Assembly (NCBI RefSeq): GCF_038002605.1
Contig: NZ_JBBOCT010000001.1
Span: 434,001 to 498,000 of the forward strand
Length of the DNA stretch: 64,000 bases
Source: Bacillus sp. FSL K6-3431
GTDB lineage: Bacteria; Bacillota; Bacilli; Bacillales; Bacillaceae_C
Direction: 5' to 3'
This document shows, piece by piece, positions 37,106 to 45,301 of the stretch (position 1 is the first letter of the stretch; each line of letters begins with the position of its first letter). The notes under the pieces are model-generated. The model did no database searches. It was not told the origin of the DNA and saw only the letters and a list, made by a program, of their open reading frames with translations. The position numbers and the translations under genes were made by a program.

Positions 37106-38005
37106 ATGAAAGTCCAAATGGGAAAACATGAATTAGAGATGAACAGTGAATATTTAACAGAATTGCGTAGCTCAAATGACATTCTTGATGATTCGGATGC
37201 CTTAAGAAAGCGATTAAACGAAGATGGATACTTGCTCATTCGTAATTTTCATGATCGAAAAAAAGTTCTAGAGGCCCGCTATAATATTCTAGAGAAATTA
37301 CAGCAAATGGGAAGACTGGATCCTAATGCCCCGTTAGAAGCAGGAGTGATAGGTCCGGAAGGAAAAGGAGCCGCTTTTATGGGGTTTTCCGAAAAATTGA
37401 CAAAAGAAATTCCAGATGTAGTGGAGTTAAGTGAAAGTGATAGAGTAATGAAATTCTTTGATCGATTACTTGGTGGCGAGTCTCTTACTTATGATTTTAA
37501 ATGGCCTCGTGCTGTGTCTAATGGAGGTAATACAGGAGCCCACTATGACAACGTATATATGGGACGTGGTACAAGGGATTTATACACATGTTGGACACCA
37601 TTAGGTGATGTTTCGTTAGAAATGGGGCCACTCGTTGTGTGCCTAGGATCACAGAATTTTGAAAAAGTGAAAAATACGTATGGGGAAATGGATGTTGACC
37701 GTGATAATGTAGAAGGCGGCGGTTGGTTATCGGATGATCCTTATGAAATTGTTGAAAAATTTGGCGGAAAGTGGGCAACGACTTCTTTTAATGCAGGAGA
37801 TGCTATCATATTCGGGATGTTTTTCTTACATGGATCGTTGAATAACACGACGAATCAATATCGATTGAGTATGGACACCCGTTATCAATTAAAAAGTGAG
37901 CCTGTTGATGAAAGATGGTTTGGAAAAGATGCTAAAGGTCACTATGCATGGGGGAAAGACAAAGGCAAAACGATTTCTGAAGCAAGAAAAGAGTGGGGAA
38001 TATAA
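37106..38005 (+). CDS. Phytanoyl-CoA dioxygenase (PhyH) family protein
   Basis: ATG at 37106 follows AAAGGAAGG and gives 299 residues; the open frame reaches back 17 codons without a good site. It is an Fe(II)/2-oxoglutarate oxygenase of the PhyH family. After LRKRLNEDGYLLIRNFHD comes the metal motif HxD in NTGAHYDNVYMGRG, and the distal His in DAIIFGMFFLHGSLNNTTNQ, followed by YRLSMDTRYQ with the 2-oxoglutarate-binding Arg. Bacterial members oxidise diverse small molecules. It is paired with an AraC regulator, as are related sugar-linked oxygenases; the substrate is unknown. A terminator follows at 38096. Confidence 0.85.
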   Translation: MKVQMGKHELEMNSEYLTELRSSNDILDDSDALRKRLNEDGYLLIRNFHDRKKVLEARYNILEKLQQMGRLDPNAPLEAGVIGPEGKGAAFMGFSEKLTKEIPDVVELSESDRVMKFFDRLLGGESLTYDFKWPRAVSNGGNTGAHYDNVYMGRGTRDLYTCWTPLGDVSLEMGPLVVCLGSQNFEKVKNTYGEMDVDRDNVEGGGWLSDDPYEIVEKFGGKWATTSFNAGDAIIFGMFFLHGSLNNTTNQYRLSMDTRYQLKSEPVDERWFGKDAKGHYAWGKDKGKTISEARKEWGI

Positions 38006-38095
38006 AACTAGTATCCATTCCTGGATTAGAACAATTTGAGGTTTGAACAAAAGTTTTATTTCGAACGGTGTTGGGTCAGTAAATAGCAAAGGCAA

Positions 38096-38126
38096 AAGAA
38101 GATATCTGAGTAGATGTCTTCTTTTT
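38096..38126 (+). terminator. Terminator of the PhyH gene
   Basis: AAGAAGATAT pairs with ATGTCTTCTT, followed by TTT. The stretch 38127-38365 holds no supportable gene. Confidence 0.75.
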
Positions 38127-38365
38127 GTATCATTCACAATAACCAGATAAGGATTAATCTCACATGAGTACTGTCCTTATAGGATGTGCGGTGGTACACC
38201 TTGATCATCAGAGTAAGCCATAGAGTATCGCTGAATTCAGCGTTTTTGATTTAAGAGCGGCAAAAAACAAATATCTTGCTGAGGATTTAGAATATATACA
38301 GAGTTATAGTTAACCTTTTTTTGATAAAATAGGATTTAAAGGAAGGTGTTTCGGATTGGAAATGT

Positions 38366-38962
38366 GGGAAATTCTCCTTCATACACTGTTGATTAGATTA
38401 AGTTATTTTATTATCGGGTGAATTTGTTATTTTTTCACTTTTATTTTACGGCATTCAAGGTATTGTTCAGGTATCAAACTTAGGAGCAACGACCGAAAGC
38501 ATTATGCCGCTATTTGATATTCTCGCTCGTAATCTCTTCCTACGCCAGTATATGAGACATAATTGGAGGGGATATTTCTATTGTAACGCTTGAGTGTCTT
38601 TATCTTTCTCCGCAAGGATTTAAGTAGATTTCCATTGGTTTTACACTTGGCGGATTAATGACCATGTTCGTTTTAAATATTCCATTCCTTTTTTACTCAT
38701 ACTTACGACGGGTAATTGGTTACACTATTGATTTACTTTCTATTACACCCTAAACAAATGCTATAGTCGTTCTGGAATTGGTTATATGGTGGGTGGCTTG
38801 AGCTTAATGCATAAGCAAGTTGGTCATTAGCCCGATTTATTAATATGTTTTTTATCGCATGTATTGTAATTTCTCCTGATGTCTCCAGATTTACACAGCT
38901 ATTACTGTTAAATATTTTATGAAGGCTCTTAGAGATGTCATGGAAAACGGAACCTCTAATAG
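38366..38962 (+). pseudogene. Decayed copy of the ABC-2 permease at 20322
   Basis: The DNA aligns by eye over some 570 bases with 20340-20970, for example GGCATTCAAGGTAT, GTATCAAACTTAGGAGCA, TTGGTTTTACA and CATGTTCGTTTT. It carries many stops, small deletions (near 38500 and 38750) and frameshifts, and the first codons are gone. The copy is dead. Its preserved identity with the intact gene indicates a duplication after which one copy rotted, or integration of a related segment. The neighbouring ATPase and permease A have no trace here. Confidence 0.85.
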
Positions 38963-39220
38963 GTGTTGCTATAGCAATTTTCAATTCCGGTAAACAGTAA
39001 GAAGCATGTCTTTCGCCAGCTGGCGATAATCAGTTTACAACGATTGCCTTAGCTCGATCTGGTTCCGATTTGTTCGATGTAACTGCTCAAAAAGTCTGTT
39101 CGGAAGTGGGCGAGCGATTCACTTAGTATTAAAATATCAGTCTCAAATAATGCTTATCTCTAGAATACTAAGCATTTTTTATTTTTTATTCGTTTCTCAT
39201 CTACTAGTAGCGTAGATGGG

Positions 39221-39949
39221 TTAAGTGTCAAAGTCTAAATAATAGCGGTACTTACTTCCGACATAAAAGCACTCTGTGTATTCATAGAAATTTTTGTTTT
39301 TTTGAGAAGTAAAGCGCACTCGTTTAAGAATTGGATCAGTATCTTTTACTTTTAGTACCTTTTTCAGTTCTTTTGTTGCAGAGACTGCTTCAATATACTC
39401 TCTTTCTTGGTTGACAACAATACCTAAACGACGTAGATAGTCATAAAAGGAGTCGTAATAATCCCTAGATTTTAAGGAATATTCTTTTTTATATGCTAGA
39501 TACGTTTTAAAATATGCAAAAACATCATTTCCATCACCACGAACTCGTTTAAGAATCAATATCTCTTCTCCTACTTTGATATTGAGAAACTTTGCCACTT
39601 TTTGATCGGCATGTGAATGTTCGACCTCCGCAAAAACGGTCGTCGCATTTTTTCCCTGTTCTTGTAATTCTTGCGTAAACCCTTTGACAATTGTCGCATA
39701 TTCGTCTTTGTTTGGTGTCATTGCTTTTACAAATGTTCCCTTTGCACGTTCGCGATATAATAAGTTTTCTCGCACCAATTCATCGATAGCTTTTCTGACA
39801 GTAATTCGGCTAACATGGTAATGTTCACACAGTTCCATTTCGGTAGGAATGCGTTGGCTTTCTTTCCATTTTTCCGTTTGAATATTTAAACGTAATTGAT
39901 CAGCTATTTGCGCATAGAGTGGATAGGCTGTATCGTTATTAAGCATCAT
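39221..39949 (-). CDS. GntR-family (HutC-type) regulator of the mannoside operon
   Basis: A 242-residue protein whose ATG lies five bases after AAGGAG. The first 75 residues form the GntR winged helix: YPLYAQIADQLRLNIQTEKW, IPTEMELCEHYHVSRITVRK and LYRERAKGTFVK. The rest is a UTRA/HutC ligand domain (ILILKRVRGDGNDVFAYFKT, YDYLRRLGIVV, FYEYTECFYVGSKYRYYLDF). It is divergent from the isomerase/ROK/mannosidase operon starting at 40133. Three GTTATAAC-type sites lie between and within the adjacent genes. It probably represses the operon until a phosphosugar such as mannose-6-P binds. Confidence 0.85.
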   Translation of the reverse strand: MMLNNDTAYPLYAQIADQLRLNIQTEKWKESQRIPTEMELCEHYHVSRITVRKAIDELVRENLLYRERAKGTFVKAMTPNKDEYATIVKGFTQELQEQGKNATTVFAEVEHSHADQKVAKFLNIKVGEEILILKRVRGDGNDVFAYFKTYLAYKKEYSLKSRDYYDSFYDYLRRLGIVVNQEREYIEAVSATKELKKVLKVKDTDPILKRVRFTSQKNKNFYEYTECFYVGSKYRYYLDFDT

Positions 39950-39972
39950 TTTTACTCCTTCAAAATTATCTT

Positions 39973-39990
39973 TGTTATGACATTATAACA
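39973..39990. promoter_or_regulatory. Candidate GntR operator O1
   Basis: TGTTAT and ATAACA are inverted around GACATT, close to the regulator's start. It fits the half-site of the perfect palindrome at 40014 and may mediate autoregulation. Confidence 0.5.
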
Positions 39991-40013
39991 TAATTTAATA
40001 ACCTTATGATTGC

Positions 40014-40031
40014 CTATTGTTATAACAATAG
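40014..40031. promoter_or_regulatory. Perfect 18-bp palindromic operator O2
   Basis: CTATTGTTATAACAATAG is a perfect palindrome in the divergent intergenic region. The core GTTATAAC is typical of GntR-type sites. A TATAAT hexamer at 40090-40095 may be the -10 of the operon promoter, so the operator lies upstream of it. Confidence 0.65.
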
Positions 40032-40132
40032 CTTGTAAACGTTGATTTAAGTGCCTTTTATAAAGACATTTTAGTTAGATTGGCTATGCTATAATCAGCA
40101 TGCAGTTAATAAATACCGAAGGAGCATATATT

Positions 40133-41869
40133 ATGTATAACTTTCGTCCTGAAATAAAGATAGAAAATGTATCTAAGGCTTGTTATGGTTATTCAGAAGT
40201 TAATGCAGAGTTAAAAAATAAGATCGATGCGTTACAATCTAATGTTATAACAATAGAATGTTATCCGACAATGAATGAAGAAGAATTGATTAATAAGTTG
40301 ATTGCTCCTTTAAATCCAACCTTATTGATAGATGCGAGTGAATTATTTTATGATGTCAAAAAGATTAATAATATGATTGAAAGAAATATGACAGATGATC
40401 GTGTTTTCGGTTTAATGAGTCATCATTCATTCAGTGATTTCATCGATAGACAACAGGCGCATGCTTTGGAGCAGAAAATTTTACTGGCACTTAATAATGG
40501 TGAGCGAGTGGTCATATATGGTGTGGGTGCTAGTTTAGTATATCCAACAGACCTATTGATCTATGCGGATTTAGCAAGATGGGAAGTACAAACAAGATAT
40601 CGTTCAGGAAAATATAGCAATTGGCAGGCAGATAATGCTGGTGAGGATTCTTTACGAATGATTAAAAGAGGATATTTCTTTGAGTGGCGTGTAGCTGATA
40701 AATTAAAAAAAGAAATATTTAACAAAATTGATTACTTTTTAGATACTCACATAGAAGGAGAGCCAAAGTTAATCGATGGTAAAAGTTATCAAGCGGCAAT
40801 GAGCCAAATTGCTAAACAGCCCTTTTCTTTGGTGCCATTCTTTGATCCTGGTATTTGGGGTGGCCATTGGATGCAGGAAAAATTTAATTTTCGTCAAGAT
40901 GATGTCAATTTAGCTTGGAGTTTTAATGGAGTGCCAGAAGAGAACAGTTTAATTTTAAATTTTGATGAAGTAAAAATGGAAGTGCCAGCTAATAATCTTG
41001 TATTTAGTCATCCGCTTGCTTTGTTAGGTGAAAGAGTCTATGGACGTTTTGGAGCAGAGTTTCCGATCAGATTTAATTTCCTAGATACAATTGGTGGCTC
41101 AAATTTAAGTTTACAAGTTCATCCAAAGACGGATTATGTTCAAGAAGTATTTGGGGCAAATTATACGCAAGATGAAAGTTATTACATACTAGAAGCACAT
41201 GATCATGCGAAAATTTATTTAGGTCTGAAAAATGGTGTCAGTAAAGAACAGTTAATGACTGAATTAAACAAAGCAGCAAATGGGGAAGGTTCTTTTCCAG
41301 ATGAAGAATTGATTTACCAACAAGAAGTAAAAAAACATGATCATTATTCGATTCCAGGTGGAACGATCCATTCAAGTGGTGCCGATTCAGTCGTTTTAGA
41401 AATCAGCTCTACACCAAATCGCTTTACATTTAAACTATGGGATTGGGATCGGGTCGATTTAGATGGATTGCCAAGGCCAGTCCATTTAAATCATGGTGAA
41501 CCGAATATTGATATTACAAGGGATGAGGACTGGGTAAAAAAAGAATTGGTCAATCCTTTTGAAATCATTAATGAAGGTCCAGGTTGGCGAGAAGAACGAA
41601 CTGGGTTGCATGAATCCGAGTTTATTGAAACAAGACGTCATACATTTTCCGTACCAGTCTTACATGAAAGTCACGGGAGTGTGAACGTATTTAATCTTGT
41701 TGAAGGGGAAGAAGCGATTGTTGAAAGTGTGAACGATTCATTCGCACCTTTTATCGTTCACTATGCTCAAACCTTTATTATCCCTGAGCAGATACAAGCA
41801 TATAAAATTAGCCCTTATGGAAAAAGTAGCGGTAAGACCATTATGACCATTAAAGCATTTGTACGTTAA
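40133..41869 (+). CDS. Class I mannose-6-phosphate isomerase with N-terminal extension
   Basis: ATG at 40133 follows GAAGGAGC and gives 578 residues; an upstream ATG at 40100 has no site. The C-terminal ~330 residues are a cupin isomerase of the ManA type. They contain GGSNLSLQVHPKTDYVQEVF, with Gln and His of the metal site, then SYYILEAHDHAKIYLGLKNG, then IPGGTIHSSG with the later metal His, and FKLWDWDRVD. The first ~240 residues form a separate kinase-fold-like domain with no Walker A motif; GERVVIYGVGASLVYPTDLL is its core. Such long forms occur with mannosidase genes. It should interconvert mannose-6-P and fructose-6-P, feeding glycolysis. The ROK gene follows by 15 bases. Confidence 0.85.
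   Translation: MYNFRPEIKIENVSKACYGYSEVNAELKNKIDALQSNVITIECYPTMNEEELINKLIAPLNPTLLIDASELFYDVKKINNMIERNMTDDRVFGLMSHHSFSDFIDRQQAHALEQKILLALNNGERVVIYGVGASLVYPTDLLIYADLARWEVQTRYRSGKYSNWQADNAGEDSLRMIKRGYFFEWRVADKLKKEIFNKIDYFLDTHIEGEPKLIDGKSYQAAMSQIAKQPFSLVPFFDPGIWGGHWMQEKFNFRQDDVNLAWSFNGVPEENSLILNFDEVKMEVPANNLVFSHPLALLGERVYGRFGAEFPIRFNFLDTIGGSNLSLQVHPKTDYVQEVFGANYTQDESYYILEAHDHAKIYLGLKNGVSKEQLMTELNKAANGEGSFPDEELIYQQEVKKHDHYSIPGGTIHSSGADSVVLEISSTPNRFTFKLWDWDRVDLDGLPRPVHLNHGEPNIDITRDEDWVKKELVNPFEIINEGPGWREERTGLHESEFIETRRHTFSVPVLHESHGSVNVFNLVEGEEAIVESVNDSFAPFIVHYAQTFIIPEQIQAYKISPYGKSSGKTIMTIKAFVR
40243..40256. promoter_or_regulatory. Third GntR-type site inside the first gene
   Basis: TGTTATAACAATAG repeats 14 bases of the O2 operator exactly, about 110 bases into the isomerase gene. 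It could act as a roadblock or looping site. Confidence 0.45.
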
Positions 41870-41884
41870 AGAAGGAGGAAGGAC

Positions 41885-42811
41885 TTGTTGTTCAAACAAT
41901 ACTACCTATGCTTAGATGTCGGCGGTACTGAAATCAAGGTCAATATATTAAATAAGGCAAAACATCCTTTTTATACAGGAAATATTTGTTATCATTCCAA
42001 AGCCAGGCAGGATCAACATAGCATCCTCCAACATTTTAAAACTATCATAACGGAACACCTCCAAATCATGAATGAGAATGGTGCTGAATTATTAGGGATT
42101 GGCATTGCTTTCCCTGGTCCTTTTGATTACGAAAATGGAATCAGTTTGATACGAGGAATTAGGAAGTATGATGCTATTTATCAAGTCAATTTAAAAGAAT
42201 TGATGATTCAGTGGATCGTTACGTTAGGTTTTAAAGCTACAACACCAATAATCTTTGAAAATGATGCGACTAGTTTTGCTACAGGAGAATATTATTACGG
42301 AGTAGCAAATGGGCAGAATAAAGGGATGTTCATCACATTAGGTACTGGGTGTGGCTCTACATTTATTGAGAATAATCGAATGGTCAAAAATAAGTATGGA
42401 TTAAATCAAGATGGAATGGTCTTTGATACCCCTTTTTTAACTGGAACCATTGATGAATATCTGTCAGCAAAGGGATTAATGGAAATTGCCAAAGCAAATA
42501 ATGTAACGAATGTAGATGGCTATCACCTCTTTGTAGCTGCTGAAAATGGGAATGTGATAGTACAACGGATTTTTAGCCAATTTGGGACACAAATAGCGCA
42601 AGGACTTCGTCCATTTATTCTGTCTTTTGCCCCAGATATATTAGTGTTTGGTGGTCAAATCAGTCACAGTTTAAAATGGATGATTGATAGTATGCAGGAG
42701 GAGCTAACAAGAGGTGGCGTACGATTGCCCCTCATTTGTAACTCGCTTGATACTAGTTTAGCAACGTTAACAGGTTTGGTTCAAACGTTAGAAAATGATC
42801 ATAAAATATAG
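41885..42811 (+). CDS. ROK-family sugar kinase
   Basis: A 308-residue protein with a TTG start after GAAGGAGGAAGG. Phosphate-1 motif CLDVGGTEIKVNIL, GIAFPGPFDYENG, FENDATSFATGEYYYG with the catalytic Asp, and FITLGTGCGSTFIENN are in the usual order of ROK kinases. The family's zinc-binding Cys/His cluster is not evident. It lies between the isomerase and the mannosidase genes and should phosphorylate mannose (or another hexose) released by the mannosidases, making the substrate of the isomerase. It ends 11 bases before the start of the next gene. Confidence 0.8.
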   Translation: MLFKQYYLCLDVGGTEIKVNILNKAKHPFYTGNICYHSKARQDQHSILQHFKTIITEHLQIMNENGAELLGIGIAFPGPFDYENGISLIRGIRKYDAIYQVNLKELMIQWIVTLGFKATTPIIFENDATSFATGEYYYGVANGQNKGMFITLGTGCGSTFIENNRMVKNKYGLNQDGMVFDTPFLTGTIDEYLSAKGLMEIAKANNVTNVDGYHLFVAAENGNVIVQRIFSQFGTQIAQGLRPFILSFAPDILVFGGQISHSLKWMIDSMQEELTRGGVRLPLICNSLDTSLATLTGLVQTLENDHKI

Positions 42812-42822
42812 GAGTGTTGATT

Positions 42823-45282
42823 ATGACTAAAAAGTGGAAAATCTATTTAATTCATCATTCACATACGGATATTGGATACACGGAACGCCAAGAGAAAATC
42901 GAACGTTTTCATGTCGATTATATAAAAAGAGTTATTCGTATTTTAGATGACATTACTTCGGGGAAAAAGCCAGAATGGACTGGCTATAAATATACATGTG
43001 AAAACTATTGGCAAGTAGAACAGTTTTTGAAGAATAGTAATAAAGAAGAACAAGATAAGTTTGAACATTATATTCATGAAGGCTTGATCGATATATCTTT
43101 AACATATTTAAATTTAACAGAGTTAGTAGACAACGATGTTTTAGCTAAAAAGTTAAGTGATGGGCGTAACTATGCTAATGAGAAACAAATGAAACTAAAT
43201 TCTGCGATGACTGCTGATATTAATGGTTATTCATGGGGCTATGCTGAGGCAATGTATCAAAATGGGATTACAAACTTCTTCTCTTGTTTACATACACATC
43301 ATGGAATGTTTCCTTTATATAAAAAACAAACGCCGTTTTGGTGGGAAACGCCAAATGGTCATAAAGTTTTAGTGTGGAATGGGGATCATTACCAACTTGG
43401 TAATGAATTTATGTTACTACCTAATACCAATATTTCTTATCAAATTCGTGACGAGTTCACTGGTGATTGGGATACGGATCAATTTGAAATTACAGAAGAG
43501 AGGGTTTTCAGATACGTTAAAAACTTGGAAACGGAAGGTTATCCATACTCCTTTGTTCCGGCAATGATTTCCGGTGTGATGACTGACAATGCTCCACCAA
43601 ACCCAAGAATGATGGAAATTATTCATCATTTTAATGAGAAACATGGGGAGCAAATAGAGTTTGAAGTGGTCACTTTAAATCATTTCTTCGAGATTCTGCG
43701 TAATGAAACAATTGATATACCTACTTATGCTGGTGATTGGCCTGACTGGTGGGCTGACGGAGTCGGTTCGACACCTGCACCAACGAAGATTTACCGCGAT
43801 GCCCAGCGGAAATATCAATTATCGAAGAAACTGGATCCTAATATGCAACTAGGTAATCCAACATTTTTCTCAGAGGCTGAGCATCAATTAATGATGTATG
43901 CAGAACACACTTGGGGCTACTCATCATCGGTGGGTGAACCTTGGAATACGTTAGTGAATGATTTAGATTATCGTAAAGGAGCCTATGCCGTAAACGCAAA
44001 CTCACTTATTTCACGAAATCTAGATGAAGTATTAGCTAATTTAGGCGAAGAATCATTACAAGCTGATCGTGAGAAGTATTTTAAGATTATTAACCCGCAT
44101 GAGCGTCCTGTTACTGATTATACTAAGGTTCATATTAAGCACTGGGAAGATGTGGATGGTGAATATTTTCATTTCAAACGAGACGGATTTATTGAGGTGG
44201 TAGATTGTCAAACAAACGAAATCCTATTGTCTCAAGTTGTAATGGTTCCAGGAGGAAATGAAATTGAATTTAAGATTTCCTTAGCTGCTAAAGAAGATCG
44301 CTTAGTTAAAGTTCGCCAAATAGTAGAGAAAACAGCTGGTGGAACGGAATTTAACCACGCCTATCGTGGAAATGATGGCGTGTCTGATTTTGCTCCATAT
44401 CCTGGTTACCAGCAACCGGCGAATCATCATATTGTTGAAACAGATCACTACCGTATTATTTTTAATGATACAACAGGAATTGAACAAATGATTGCAAAAG
44501 CAACCGGAGCAAACTTGATACACCCTAATGCGGTTCATGCTCCTTTTACAGGTGTGTATGAAAAAACACCGATTACAACAGATGCATGCCAAGAACGACG
44601 CAGAATGGGGAGAAACCGTAAAGGTCGTATCACCGAGCGTGATGTTGCTAAATTGGTTGCCATTGATCAAGTGGCTGATGGCGCCGTTTATACTACAATA
44701 AAGATGGAGTTTGCCTTAGAGGGCACTAACATGTATATGGTAATGTTAAGGATTTATAAAGAATTACCGAAGATTGCAGTAACTGTTCGGATTCAAAAAC
44801 AAAATGAGTGGGCACCGGAAAACTTATACATTCCACTGCCGTTTGGTGATGGTCAAAATCACGAACTATATGCAGAGAAAACAGGATCTATTTTTAGACC
44901 GACGATTGACCAAATTCCTGGGAGTAATATTGACTTTTATTTATTACAAAATGGCATGATCTTTAAAAACAAAAACCAAGATTTCATGGTCGCTCTAAAA
45001 GATAATCCATTAATTACCCTAGGAACTTTAGCGCATCATGAGATTGAATTAAGCAATGAACAGACAAAGATTAAAAATAAAGACCTTGTATATTCATGGG
45101 TGATGAATAACTTCTGGGAAACGAATTTCAAGGTTGATTTATCTGGTTTTTATGAATTCGACTATCAGTTATATCTTTCAGGAGACAATGAAACACCAGA
45201 AGCATTGATCGAGAAATGTCAGGAATTGAATGAAGGTTTGGTTGCTTTTGCATATAATCCGCAAGAGAATGAGATTGGATAA
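42823..45282 (+). CDS. Glycoside hydrolase family 38 alpha-mannosidase
   Basis: ATG at 42823 after GGAG gives 819 residues; GTG at 42814 is an alternative. N-terminal metal site: IYLIHHSHTDIGYTERQEKI (His and Asp). The nucleophile region is MTADINGYSWGYAEAMYQNG, and a later metal His sits in YAEHTWGYSSSVGEP. The C-terminal half is beta-rich. GH38 enzymes cut alpha-mannosidic bonds with retention, using a zinc or cobalt ion. There is no signal peptide, so the substrate must be imported first, yet no transporter is visible in the operon. Confidence 0.85.
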   Translation: MTKKWKIYLIHHSHTDIGYTERQEKIERFHVDYIKRVIRILDDITSGKKPEWTGYKYTCENYWQVEQFLKNSNKEEQDKFEHYIHEGLIDISLTYLNLTELVDNDVLAKKLSDGRNYANEKQMKLNSAMTADINGYSWGYAEAMYQNGITNFFSCLHTHHGMFPLYKKQTPFWWETPNGHKVLVWNGDHYQLGNEFMLLPNTNISYQIRDEFTGDWDTDQFEITEERVFRYVKNLETEGYPYSFVPAMISGVMTDNAPPNPRMMEIIHHFNEKHGEQIEFEVVTLNHFFEILRNETIDIPTYAGDWPDWWADGVGSTPAPTKIYRDAQRKYQLSKKLDPNMQLGNPTFFSEAEHQLMMYAEHTWGYSSSVGEPWNTLVNDLDYRKGAYAVNANSLISRNLDEVLANLGEESLQADREKYFKIINPHERPVTDYTKVHIKHWEDVDGEYFHFKRDGFIEVVDCQTNEILLSQVVMVPGGNEIEFKISLAAKEDRLVKVRQIVEKTAGGTEFNHAYRGNDGVSDFAPYPGYQQPANHHIVETDHYRIIFNDTTGIEQMIAKATGANLIHPNAVHAPFTGVYEKTPITTDACQERRRMGRNRKGRITERDVAKLVAIDQVADGAVYTTIKMEFALEGTNMYMVMLRIYKELPKIAVTVRIQKQNEWAPENLYIPLPFGDGQNHELYAEKTGSIFRPTIDQIPGSNIDFYLLQNGMIFKNKNQDFMVALKDNPLITLGTLAHHEIELSNEQTKIKNKDLVYSWVMNNFWETNFKVDLSGFYEFDYQLYLSGDNETPEALIEKCQELNEGLVAFAYNPQENEIG

Positions 45283-45301
45283 AAGAGAGGTGAATTAGGT
45301 A

